Source: Rhea pennata (Eukaryota; Chordata; Aves; Rheiformes; Rheidae). Taken from it: a stretch of 64,000 bases of DNA. Location of the stretch: positions 32,024,308 to 32,088,307 of the forward strand of contig NC_084666.1 of assembly GCF_028389875.1 (NCBI RefSeq), written 5' to 3'. How positions within the stretch are numbered: position 1 is the first letter of the stretch; each line of letters opens with the position of its first letter. This document shows positions 50,578 through 60,500 of the stretch, piece by piece. Made by a program: the position numbers and the translations under genes. A model generated the notes under the pieces. It saw only the letters and a program-made list of their open reading frames with translations, was not told the origin of the DNA and ran no database searches.

Positions 50578-51439
50578 TTTGTCAAAGAAAAATCACTGTG
50601 ACATTTGGAATTTAGCCAACTATAGGGCAAAAAATCCAAGCTGTGTAAGAGAGGACAGTGTTGTTACACAGCGGGGCTGTCTGTGTAAAAGAAGTGCTAC
50701 AAGGAATGCTTTCAGTTGATTGACTTAAAAATGTCACCTGTCTGTAATAAAGATGCAGCTCTAGACTGCCTTCTGTAAATGAAGTACTTCTAGAAAGTGA
50801 TTTTGAGGAATTACATTAAGTCCTTAAAATACATTACGTTAGTTAGAAAGAACTATCATCATTATAATTTTGTTTGCATGTAATAACTTTGAAACTTTGT
50901 AGGCCTTTTTCCAGATCTTTTAGGCTCTTCATAAAGTTTCCTGCCACGTTACTATTTGGTCTTCAATTGAATTTTTATTTTCCATGTTTTGATAAACTGA
51001 CATAAGAATGCTCTTGCTTCTGGAAAATATTTCCTTCTAAATGTTTCATTTGCATGGTGGTGGTTTATGTACAAGTGCTGAATTCGTCTAATCTATTTTG
51101 AAATTGTTTTAAAATATCCTGACTATGTGAGAATTAGGTAAGAGTATATGCACATGTATTTCTGTGTTACGGAGTTCTAAGAACAGCAAGAAAATAGGCC
51201 AAGATCTGTTTGTTTTTCTTGTCAGCTGAAATAAAGCAAGCTCACAAGAGCCACGTGTTTTCTGTTTTTGGTTTTGGAGAAGGTAGATGGAAGCCAAGTC
51301 TGTACATAACGACACCCTAAAATGGCACCGTGGGGTCAGTTCCCCCGCGACGCCTCTGCAGGTGCACGGTGAGGTGTCAGGGAAATGCAGAGCAGCGCGG
51401 GAGCAGAGGCTGAGAGAGGAAGGGGTAGGGGGATAGTAA

Positions 51440-51467
51440 CTGTGAGCTGTTTGATGGCCACATTACA
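51440..51467. repeat. 28-bp exact repeat, copy 2, abutting a GC-rich patch
   Basis: Second copy of the 28-mer at 50,550. It follows a GC-rich, CpG-containing stretch at about 51,325-51,435 that is unlike the surrounding AT-rich intron. The arrangement resembles templated filler at an insertion or deletion junction, but a fragment of an unrecognised repeat family is equally possible. Confidence 0.85.
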
Positions 51468-53777
51468 AGCTTAGATTTTTGTGGGAACACAGAAACGATA
51501 ATAAAATCTCTATGAATGATGAACCTAAGACTTACCACTTTTGTTTCTTTACTTGTGAAGTTGAAAGGATGGGAATTACAGATATCAGCTAGATTTGTGG
51601 TTTTAGCTGTAGGGCTATATTTTTTTCCCTAAAAGTTCTGTTAACCCTGTAAGTAGATCAGTATACGTATGCAGATGATACTAACCTGCTACTCATAAAT
51701 TTCCCACAATACTGCTTTTGGAAGATTCGTGACATTCGGCTTGAGGGAAATGGCCACAGCCAGTTTTTAAAAGGCAGAGAGCTATAACGTGATACAAGAG
51801 CATTGTAATTAGTAGACAGGATTGCCAACAGGATTAGTAAGCAGAAGTATAAAAAAACTCCCCTCTTTTGTTTGTCAGAGAGATGTACTTTCATGAAAGT
51901 TTTTGAAGATTGCTGATAATTACTGAGAGATTTAGTCTGGGTAAGCTCGTAAAACTTCAAATAGAAATCAGAATCTTAGTGAATCCTACTCACTACTCCA
52001 TCAGCACTGCTTTCCCTGAGGTATTCACCACCTACTTTCTCTGTGCGTTGATGCGTCTGTTAGATTTGATACTAGTACTGCTACAGTGGTTGCTGCACTT
52101 GAGCGTGAGTGCAAACTAAATCAAAGGGGAGCAGGTTATGGAGCCCCTAAAATTCTCCTAGCTGCCTCTGTGTATTATCATCTGCTAATATTGGGGAGAA
52201 ATAAAAATATTTCATAATTACATACTAGGAAGAATTCCTTAAATGAGTGCACGAAGTGGTATGGGTTGAGGTCATGTTTTAGAATATATTGTTTTTTTAA
52301 TATATTAGTTAATTCCTAATAATTAAAGATGTTATGAAAGAGAGTTACTGTATGTTTCATGAATTGATAAGCAGTAGTAGAAGGAGGAAAACTTTGGACA
52401 AGAAATTTGGACTAGAAGTAATATTATTCCCAAAAGGCAGTTATATTTCCCCATTTATATGTGTATATGTGGAGTCTTCTGCCACCTGATCTTGCCTAGC
52501 TCTGATTTGGACACTTTTATATGAGACCAGTGATCTACTATAGTAAATTCAGTCCCGTATATGCTTGTTTTAATTCATGTTAGATATTTAGTAGAAACAG
52601 CTTTTTTTGATTCTTTTACATGAAACCATAAAATTCAAAATAAATATGATATTTTTATAGAATAAAATTATGCTTAAGGTTCCCCATTAATTCCTAGAGT
52701 TTCTCCATTAGTTAAACCTGAAATAGATGCACCCTACTGCTTAAAAAAAAAGAAAAAAAAGAAAAGTTGGGTTTTTAGGGGGAATTGGGTTTGTTGTTGT
52801 TGTTGTTTTTTCCTCCCCATTATCATACAAGTTCCCGTGGCTTAAGTTCTGGAACAAATACTGTGCTTGTGGGAAGGATCCAGAAATTTATCTACCTAAA
52901 AAAATAACACTATCAGAACAAAGGGTTCTCCTTTTAAACTAACTAGGATTTTTTTTAAGACAAATTGAAGCTATTATTAGACTCAGTGCAGAAAAAGAAC
53001 TATGTAGTCAGTAGTCATTGCCTTTCTAGAAGTGTGGTATGATATCCTGCAAGTACCTGAAGGTATTACAGTTCATATTATAGAATCAAGAATTTGGGAG
53101 GGGTTTTGTTACATTGTTAGATATATGTAGGGGTTTTGATTTTTTTTCCTAATAGAAAGTGACACATTCATTTTTGATATGTCTATTCTACAAATGTAAT
53201 TTGAACTCTTAGTTACAGCTAAGGCCACGACACTTTTGTTTCACTGCACTAATGTTACTCGTGTTAATTTTTCAGAGCACTGTTTGCTGTATGGAAAACA
53301 GGAAATAAGTGAACCTACGTTTTGACTACCTCATATAGATTTGCCTTTTCTTCTAATCACTGAAATCTGAACCCTGTTCTTAAAAAGGGGATTGAAAACC
53401 AATTTCCAATTGTAGTTTAGGACTATTATCTCTCAGTAGACTAATTGTAAACATCTCCCAACTTGTTCTCTTTGTGTTTAGATGCCTCTGTAAAAACAAA
53501 CTACATCTGACTGTTTTCTGAACTGTTAAAATAGGCACTAGTTACTGATCTGCTGCTTGTTGTCTTTAAATAGTTTGTTTTGACACCAAATGAATTTTTG
53601 AGACAGAGGTGAAATGGCAGTAGTGAGGACAATGGCAGTATGGACAGTTTCATTGATAAAATATTGCATTCCTGTTTCAGTATAGTGGAAAAAGTTAGCT
53701 ACATCATTATTCTTCCTTTTGTGAAACTGTTAGGTTTTGATTTTTTCATTTCTGAAGGGCAAAGTTTAGGATACTTA

Positions 53778-54031
53778 TATATCCTTGAAGATACTGATTC
53801 CAAAGAAGCTTGGTTGGTTATGGAGATAAAAGAGCTTTTCAGTTAGTGGTAGCATGCTTTTTATTATAAGACTTGACAGTGTAACACAACAATGTAATAA
53901 TTTATATCCTTGAAGATACTGATTCCAAAGAAGCTTGGTTGGTTATGGAGATAAAAGAGCTTTTCAGTTAGTGGTAGCATGCTTTTTATTATAAGACTTG
54001 ACAGTGTAACACAACAATGTAATAATTTATA
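53778..54031. repeat. Perfect 125-bp tandem duplication in MICU3 intron 1
   Basis: Two head-to-tail copies with a period of 125 bp (53,778-53,902 and 53,903-54,027, plus 4 bp of a third). I compared them base by base and saw no difference. The unit begins TATATCCTTGAAGATACTGA and ends near CAATGTAATAATT. Identity without decay implies a very recent event, a length polymorphism or an assembly artefact. Confidence 0.95.
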
Positions 54032-54705
54032 ACACGATTTTATGTTAATAAGTTTATGTATAGATTAGTCAGGTGGTAGATACACCAGATACTCCTGGTA
54101 TTTATATACTCTAATGAGTTGTGTGAATCTAATGCCATATAATAATTCTGTAACTCTGGATGAGTAATTCTACTGTTCTCCTCTCTTGTTCTCCCAAGTA
54201 TGGTAGCTTTGATTGCGTTAGGTACTTGAAACAGCAGTATCCTTGAAAGGTTTACACTGGAGCATATTATGGAGGTTCTCTTGTCTGCTGTTGTGAACAG
54301 CTATGCTCTATGCTAAGAAGCAATACCAAAAAAGTATTATATTCCCCTTTTCTTTAAATTTCAGGCAATTGAAATAATTTTAACTGAGTAATGACTTTAG
54401 TCTGACTGCTAAAGTTACATGGTCTTTCTCAAGTTGAAGTTACCCTTTTTATATGGCTCATGAGCAAGACTAGTCTCAACAGTTTTCATGCGTGAAGGTT
54501 TATTGCTAAGATTACAGAAGACTGAAAATGATAGCAGTGAAATCCTGATTGTAGTCTTTAGCTTTTAACATACAAAAATACCTGGATGCATTTGACTTTA
54601 CTGATTATCACCTTTATGTTTGCAATTTTCTTGCAGTGAATGGCAGTGTCAATTGTAAAACAATACCTTTTCATACGTTAAAATTGTTTTCTTCTGTCTT
54701 TGAAG

Positions 54706-54859
54706 GTTACAGAAAACGCATCAGACCTTGAAGATTTGCACCTTTATGCAACTCCTCGGGAGCAGCGATTTCGTAGGTTTGCCAGTTTAGAATTTGAAGG
54801 ACAGCTGTATATGACTCCATATGACTTCATTCAGGCTGTTACAAATGATGAACCCAAAC
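54706..54859 (+). CDS. MICU3: MICU3 coding exon 2
   Basis: The exon starts after acceptor TTGAAG and encodes [20 protein letters not shown], then [20 protein letters not shown] and [11 protein letters not shown], 51 codons plus one base, ending at donor AAAC|GTAAGC. The motif [17 protein letters not shown] aligns with the MICU family segment before the first EF-hand (mammalian MICU3 reads FASIECEGQLFMTPYDF). Phase 1 is matched by exon 3. An antisense CR1 fragment begins only 161 bp downstream. Confidence 0.97.
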
Positions 54860-55020
54860 GTAAGCAGGCCTTTTGTATTGATAAAAGTGCTAGGGAAAAT
54901 GGTAGTGATGTATGTTATTTTTTTTTTCATTTGCTTTTGGTTACTACTTCTGTTTGTTTGTAGTGAAAAGATAGTCTTCCAGAATTTAATTTTTAATAGT
55001 ATCCAGGTGTATACAGTTAG

Positions 55021-55620
55021 CTTCCTGTGCTTCAGTTTCTGCCCATTGCTTCTTGTCCTGTCACAGGGGACAACTGAAAAGAGTTTGTCCCCGTCCCCTT
55101 GACACCCTCCCTTCAGGTACTTATCCCCATTGATAAGATCCCCCCTCAGTCTTCTCTTCCCCAGGCTGAAGAGGCCCAGCTCTCGCAGCCGTTCCTCGTA
55201 GGGCAGATGCTCCAGCCCTCTGATCATCTTTGTAGCCCTACACTGGACTCTCTCCAGTAGCTCCATGTCTCTCTTGTAGTGGGGAGCCCAGAACTGGACA
55301 CAGGACTCGAGATGAGGCCTCCCCAGGGCTGAGGAGAGGGGCAGAATCACCTCCCTTGACCTGCTGGTAACACTATTCCTAATGCCCCAGGATACCATTG
55401 ACCATGAGGGCACATTGCAGGCTCATGGTCAGCTTGTTGTCCACCAGAACTCCCAGGTCCTTCATCCTTCTCTGCAGAGCTGCTTTCCAGAAGGTCAGCC
55501 CCCAGCTTGTACTGGTATATGGGGTTATTCCTCCCTAGGTGCAGGACCCTGCACTTGCCCTTGTTGAACTTTATGAGGTTCTTCTCCATCCAACTCTCCA
55601 GCCTGTCCAGATCTCTCTGA
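55021..55620 (-). mobile_element. CR1 LINE fragment lacking its 3' end, antisense in MICU3 intron 2
   Basis: About 600 bp of CR1 non-LTR retrotransposon on the minus strand. The translation includes [68 protein letters not shown] and [20 protein letters not shown], all typical of the C-terminal reverse-transcriptase domain. A frameshift lies after SSSAEKD, where the 20-kb copy continues LGVLVDDRL, so the frame is broken. It starts further 5' than the 20-kb copy but stops about where that copy still has 220 bp of C-terminal coding sequence and tail. Loss of the 3' end is atypical, because LINE copies usually lose the 5' end, and suggests a later deletion. Confidence 0.93.
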
Positions 55621-55625
55621 ATTCA

Positions 55626-55672
55626 GGTTGGGGAGGGGAGAAGGCGAGGAGGAGAGAGAGAGAGGGGGGAAA
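55626..55672. repeat. GA-rich purine tract
   Basis: A G/A-only-rich stretch (GGGGAGGGGAGAAGGCGAGG and GAGAGAGAG) adjoining the 5' end of the CR1 fragment in MICU3 intron 2. Confidence 0.7.
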
Positions 55673-56397
55673 CAGTCAGAACTTGAGAAGAAAATATTAG
55701 ACTCTAGGCAGTTCTGTGTTGTAGTAGAGTAAGCAAACTGCTGCTTCACTTTTATCTAAACCACCAAGATTTCAGCCTCACAGCATCATTAGTGCTTGAT
55801 TTTCTTATGGAAGAAGTCTGCTGACTTCAGTTGCACAAGTGTAGTGTCAGGTCTTCATTAATTCACCAGCCCTGATAATCTGGCTGAAAAGTAGGCGACC
55901 TGCGCTTATTCAGGTCTAACGTTAAGCTCATGAGGATTCCACTCAAATGAGGAAGATATCTGGAGTTAGAAGAGTCAGGAAACTTTCCGAATTCAGAATA
56001 GTGAACCTTGTTTGTATCAAAATCCTTCTGGTTCACTTCATTAATCTCTGAGACCAGAGGTAAAACTAACCTGGATGTCTTCTAATTTTAGACTAGATGG
56101 CGGAGATAGTTATATTCAGGGGTAGCGAATGTGGTATAAGCTAAATAGAAGCGGATGACTTTGTTATGGTGAAAGTCATGTTGTCTGGGACGCTTTAAAA
56201 ACATGTTAGGCAGAAGGCTGACAGGAAGTAATAGATAAAGTAAATGACTTGCAGATATTACCACATCGAACTTCTGGTCTCTGAATGTGTTAGTTTTCAT
56301 CTTTGTACTGCAGCTTGGTCAAAGTACTGCTTTGTCAGTTTGGGCAAGTCTTAATTTTCCGTCTTGCTCTATTGCAGTTAGTATGTTTAAGGAAAAC

Positions 56398-56417
56398 TTT
56401 TTTTTTTTTTTTTTTTT
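56398..56417. repeat. Poly(T) tract
   Basis: 20 consecutive T in MICU3 intron 2. Confidence 0.85.
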
Positions 56418-58507
56418 GAATGAAATAAATGCTCAACATTATATTGTGATTTTTATAATCATTTTGGTTTTGTTTTAAAATGTAGTTATTTGGGTCTAAC
56501 TGGGTCTATGCAGGCTGATGTACTATAGTAACTATCTTGTAGAAAAAGAACAGACACTTGGATTTTTTTTTAATGGATGAAGACTTGAGTTTTGTCAGAA
56601 AGCAAAAATGCCCTTTGAAGAGTAATGATAGTAGCTCTTTACCTCTGCTTTACAGAAAAGCTAATAATACTAGACCTAGTTGAGATTTCTGATAGAATGA
56701 ATGCGTCTCTTGTGATTGATTTAGTCTGGAAATCTTTTAAACCCTACAAACTTGAGAGGGTGTTCACTTCCTTTTGATTAAACACTAACTAATAATGGCA
56801 AAAGTATATTTTCTTTTATGAAATGTAACTTTTGACCCCAGGCAGTCATTATAAAAAAAATAAGCACTATGGTTAACTTTATTCTCCTGTCTTTATCATA
56901 CAGGATTTCATTTAGGGAAATTATGCATGACTATTAAAAATTACATTTTTATCATCTGAATAAATGTTTATTTTCAGAAAGCCGATTAAAAAAGAGGGAA
57001 TATATTTTGTTCTCTTTAGCTCTAGTTTGGCTAACTATAAACATTTCTGTTTAATGCTTAGCGTTAAAACTTCACATTTAAAACTTCACTTATTTGTCTA
57101 GAAAGATATATATATTTATGAATGGAAAATCATCTGATTGGAAAGTTAGATATATTTATTTGCTTGGTACTTTTTTTGTAATAGGCATAAATACAAGTCA
57201 ATCTGTATCACAGAGGAGGTTGTTCTGTAGTGTTTTATTTTAGTATTTTGAGACAAGACTATAATTTGCATTTAAAAATATTAAAATGAAATGTATATGG
57301 AAATATGCTAGCTCATATGATGTTACTTCATGTAACCTCACTTAGTCATGGGGGAAGGAGGGGTTCAGTAGCACTTCAAGTGTAAAACTGAAATTTCAGC
57401 AAGTTTACATGAACTAATGAATGACCATCGTATGTAGCTTCTGTATCTTGATCGCTGTTTAACGAAATAGGAAATCCATTACGAGGAAGGGATTTGTAGT
57501 ACCTCAAGGTGTTCTGCTTTATAAAAATGAGCTGTTATCAATCAAAAACGTCACAGATTTGACCAAGAAATTTTTGATAATAATTTTTTATTAATAATAA
57601 GAAATCTTTTTGTAACTATGAGTTGTAAACTTGCCACCTCGCTATCTGAGATTCACAGTACATTGATACGTTTAATACTGAATCTGTGTAAAAGTACGTT
57701 TTGAGAGGGTGGTGATTAACTTCAAGTCTTGAATTGCTGAGTGGTTTTGGACAACTGATGTCAAATCACAGAATTTCGCAACCCAACTCCCAGATTCTGT
57801 CATTCAAGGGTTTAGGAAGAAAACATTTACTCAGTGTTAGTCTTTTATCAAATTTCAGTTTTAATTACCAGTTCATAGGTTATTCTGAACTGGAGGTTCT
57901 CTCCAGCTCTCTGTTAAAATTGATTTTAAAAACTTGAGCTTGAGAGAGGCTGTTAAATGGCAATGTGAATCCCGGAGTGACTAGGAATGGCTGAAAGAAG
58001 TCTTAGCTTCAGATGTAGTTTCAAGGATTTTTCTCTATTTGCTTTTAAAGGTTTGAGTATTCCCTGAAGAAGGCACTGGAATCCAGGTCTACCCTACAAT
58101 TGGGATTGTAGTACTATTACTACAAAATAACAGTTTCAGGGTATTAATACAATTGATTAACCTGAATTCTCTCCATTTTCTATTTAGTATTGTAATGGTG
58201 CATTTTGGAGATGGAAAGTATTTTCTCTAACTGGAGTTTGATTTTTAAAACTATACATTTTAAATGTTTCTTTGAAGTTAGGAATCTAGGTATATATTAA
58301 ACTAATCTTTTTTTTAGTAACATAAATAAAATGAAGTGAATTACTTGGAGCCAGATTATATTGGTTGGAGATCTGTCTTGTGAAGTAGGCAAGGTAAAAA
58401 CCCATCTCTGGCTACAAAACACTGAGTACAAAGGTCATCTGTTTTTATGATATCACATTGGCATAACTGAATTCTGTGTATTAATAACTTTTTATCCTTG
58501 GTTGCAG

Positions 58508-58539
58508 ATGCTAAAAAGTGGAGATCCCTTTCAAAGCAG
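58508..58539 (+). CDS. MICU3: MICU3 coding exon 3 (32-nt microexon-sized)
   Basis: A 32-nt exon between acceptor TTGCAG and donor CAG|GTGGGC. Joined to the last base of exon 2 it encodes HAKKWRSLSKQ, which aligns with AKTWKSLSKQ of mammalian MICU3. Both junction phases fit (1 in, 0 out). Its small size means it is invisible to ORF-based searches and was located by splice sites and family sequence. Confidence 0.93.
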
Positions 58540-59254
58540 GTGGGCAATAACCTCTTTATGCTATTTTACAACCACAGATTTTGCTACAGTTACTTTCTTT
58601 TATGATGTAAACTTGCAGTCACAGAAGAAAGATGGGACTTTTCATCTTTATTAAAATACTAAGACTTTAATTCCTTTATTTTGTCATGTTAAATTTTACT
58701 CCAGCATCTCACAAATGGGTGAGCAGCTTTGTCTATTTTCTCTTTACTGACTCTGATAAAAGTTTTTTTTTTTCTTTTTTTTTCTTTTTTTTTTTTGCAA
58801 TACAAGAGGACTGTAATCTGTATTCCTGCATTGAAAGTAAAGTATGTTTTTGTTCACTGGTGAAATTTGCCTTAGCTCAGACTGTGTTTTAAAAGAAAAG
58901 TTACTTAGAGCTTGTATCAAAATCTTACTGAAATGAAAAGCCCAATGGGGACTTTTTCTTGGCTTCAGTGAACATGGGCAGCAGTGAATTATTTCAGCAG
59001 CAAATATATTATGTGCCTCCAATTCTGCAGACACTTAGTATCTATGCAGATTTGCTCAGATAAGCAATTCACAGACTAATCATACATGCAAAATATATGT
59101 ATGTGTTGGAGCACTTCAAAAGTGATTGTGATGAACTGTAGTTAATTTAACTAGTACAGATTTGCATACAGTTGCTTGTCTTTCATCTTGATTTCGTGGC
59201 ATTTACTAATAATTAGATACTGTCTTAAGTATTCAGTTTTTTTTTTTTTTTAAG
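58540..59254 (+). other. MICU3: MICU3 intron 3
   Basis: This 715-bp intron runs from GTGGGC to TAAG. Contains an interrupted T tract (58,763-58,796) and a 15-nt T run directly before the acceptor. Nothing else recognised. Confidence 0.9.
58763..58796. repeat. Interrupted poly(T) tract
   Basis: T runs separated by two single C bases within MICU3 intron 3. Confidence 0.85.
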
Positions 59255-59333
59255 GAACTGAATCAAATACTTATGGAGACACCACCAGTTTGGAAAGGAT
59301 CATCTAAACTCTTCCGTAATCTTAATGAGAAAG
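59255..59333 (+). CDS. MICU3: MICU3 coding exon 4
   Basis: A 79-nt exon after a T15-AAG acceptor and before donor AAAG|GTGAGG. It encodes ELNQILMETPPVWKGSSKLF followed by RNLNEK plus one base. It matches the mammalian segment ELNQMLAETPPVWKGSSKLF, which is near-invariant in MICU3. It enters in phase 0 and exits in phase 1. Confidence 0.97.
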
Positions 59334-60162
59334 GTGAGGGATGAGAATTTATTTTTCTGAAACAAATTATTACATGTATTATTCTTATTGTGGCTAAAAA
59401 AACTTTTACTTATAGTCTGAGTCCTGTCTTCAAAAAATAAAAAGTTAGTGCTTTCAGCTAGCCTGAAGAAATGCTTTCTTCACAATACTAAGAGGCAGTT
59501 TCAGAAAACCTATACATCCCTTTAAAGTCTACAGATCTGAGTTTTGATAACTTTTAAAATTTCCAACTATACAAAATGTTCTTTGGTAGGAGAAAAGCTC
59601 CAGATCTCATCCTTTTTTCTTTTTCTTCTTCCCCTTAAGAAGCCGCATGCACTTAAAACAAGCAGCCACAAATAATTGCTTTAAGTAAAGTTGCTTTATA
59701 GATATTTATAATATTCCTGCCAACAACCAAATTTAAATCAGACTTGTGCATTTAATTCAGTGAGTCGAATTCAAATACAGCTGAAAATTACAATTTGTAA
59801 GTAATAATAAATAAAGATAGTAAGCAGCAGTTCTCTCTAGAGAGGCGTGGAAACTGGCACACCTCTTTGCCTGGCAAATCGTTGTGTTCCCTAGTCTGGG
59901 TTGCTGTCTATCCAGTCAAAACAGCTGACTCTTGAAACATTAGTTACTTTAAAAATTCGGCCTCAACATCTGTTAAATCATTATCTATTGAAAGAAAACC
60001 GCATATCCAGATGTTACACTCATTAAGTCTGTAGTAAAATATCTCCAACACGTAGTCTTGATTCAAAAATATCTTACTCCAGTTTTCTGCCAATGAAATT
60101 CTACAGAAATTTATAGAATTCAGAGGATTCAAACTGGTCCAATAAGCTGGTAATTATTATAA

Positions 60163-60355
60163 ACTTCAGCACTTGCAGAGCTTTTCAGCATGCTTTACAA
60201 AATAATTCAGTTCCATTATCGCATTTTACAGATAATGTACAAAGAGATGTTGGATCTTTCATAAAGTCATTCAGTTAGCCAGTGACAGGAATAGGAATAG
60301 AATTAAAGTCTCCTTCCTTATAATCTGGTGTTTGTTTAGTGCATGACACTTACCA
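60163..60355 (+). mobile_element. MIR-type CORE-SINE relic
   Basis: The sequence carries landmarks of the MIR/CORE-SINE family in correct order: GCACTTGCAGAGC, AGCATGCTTTACAAAATAA, CCATTATCGCATTTTACAGA, AAGTCATTCAGTTAGCCAGT, then GGAATAGAATTAAAGTCTCC and TTTAGTGCATGACACTTACC. The core CATTTTACAGAT and the block preceding AGTCTCC are the most diagnostic. The divergence is high, as expected for an element inactive since early amniotes. Recognised from memory of the consensus, not from a search. Confidence 0.72.
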
Positions 60356-60447
60356 AAATAGATTGATTTATTTAATCATTTTCTTTAAAACATACATATT
60401 TTAATATGGAGCGAAGTAGCAAATACCTCAGTCAATTTATTTTGCCA

Positions 60448-60500
60448 TGGATTCATTTAAATCAGTTGAGCTATACAGATTTATGCCAGCTGCCATGGGG
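60448..60500 (+). mobile_element. Possible ancient CR1/L3-like tail
   Basis: The stretch around TTGAGCTATACAGATTTATG and CCAGCTGCCATGGGGTCT resembles the old reptile/bird repeat end that reads roughly ACACTGATTTACACCAGCTGAGGATCTGG. Short and diverged, so tentative. Confidence 0.3.

Larger units (their letters stand above)
43528..54705 (+). other. MICU3: MICU3 intron 1
   Basis: This 11,178-bp intron runs from donor GTAGGC to acceptor TTGAAG. Apart from its GC-rich start it is AT-rich. Listed separately: a TA repeat, a T tract (46,725-46,740), a 28-bp repeat pair, a GC-rich patch at 51,325-51,435 and a perfect 125-bp tandem duplication. An A-rich run and a TTG repeat sit at 52,741-52,808. The largest open frames (131 codons at 47,792-48,187; 125 codons at 45,791-46,168) have low-complexity Ser/Phe/Leu-rich translations and no recognised homology. 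Confidence 0.85.
54860..58507 (+). other. MICU3: MICU3 intron 2
   Basis: This 3,648-bp intron runs from GTAAGC to TTGCAG. It holds a CR1 fragment (55,021-55,620), a GA-rich purine stretch directly after it (55,626-55,672) and a 20-nt T run at 56,398-56,417. The remainder is AT-rich with nothing recognised. Confidence 0.85.
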
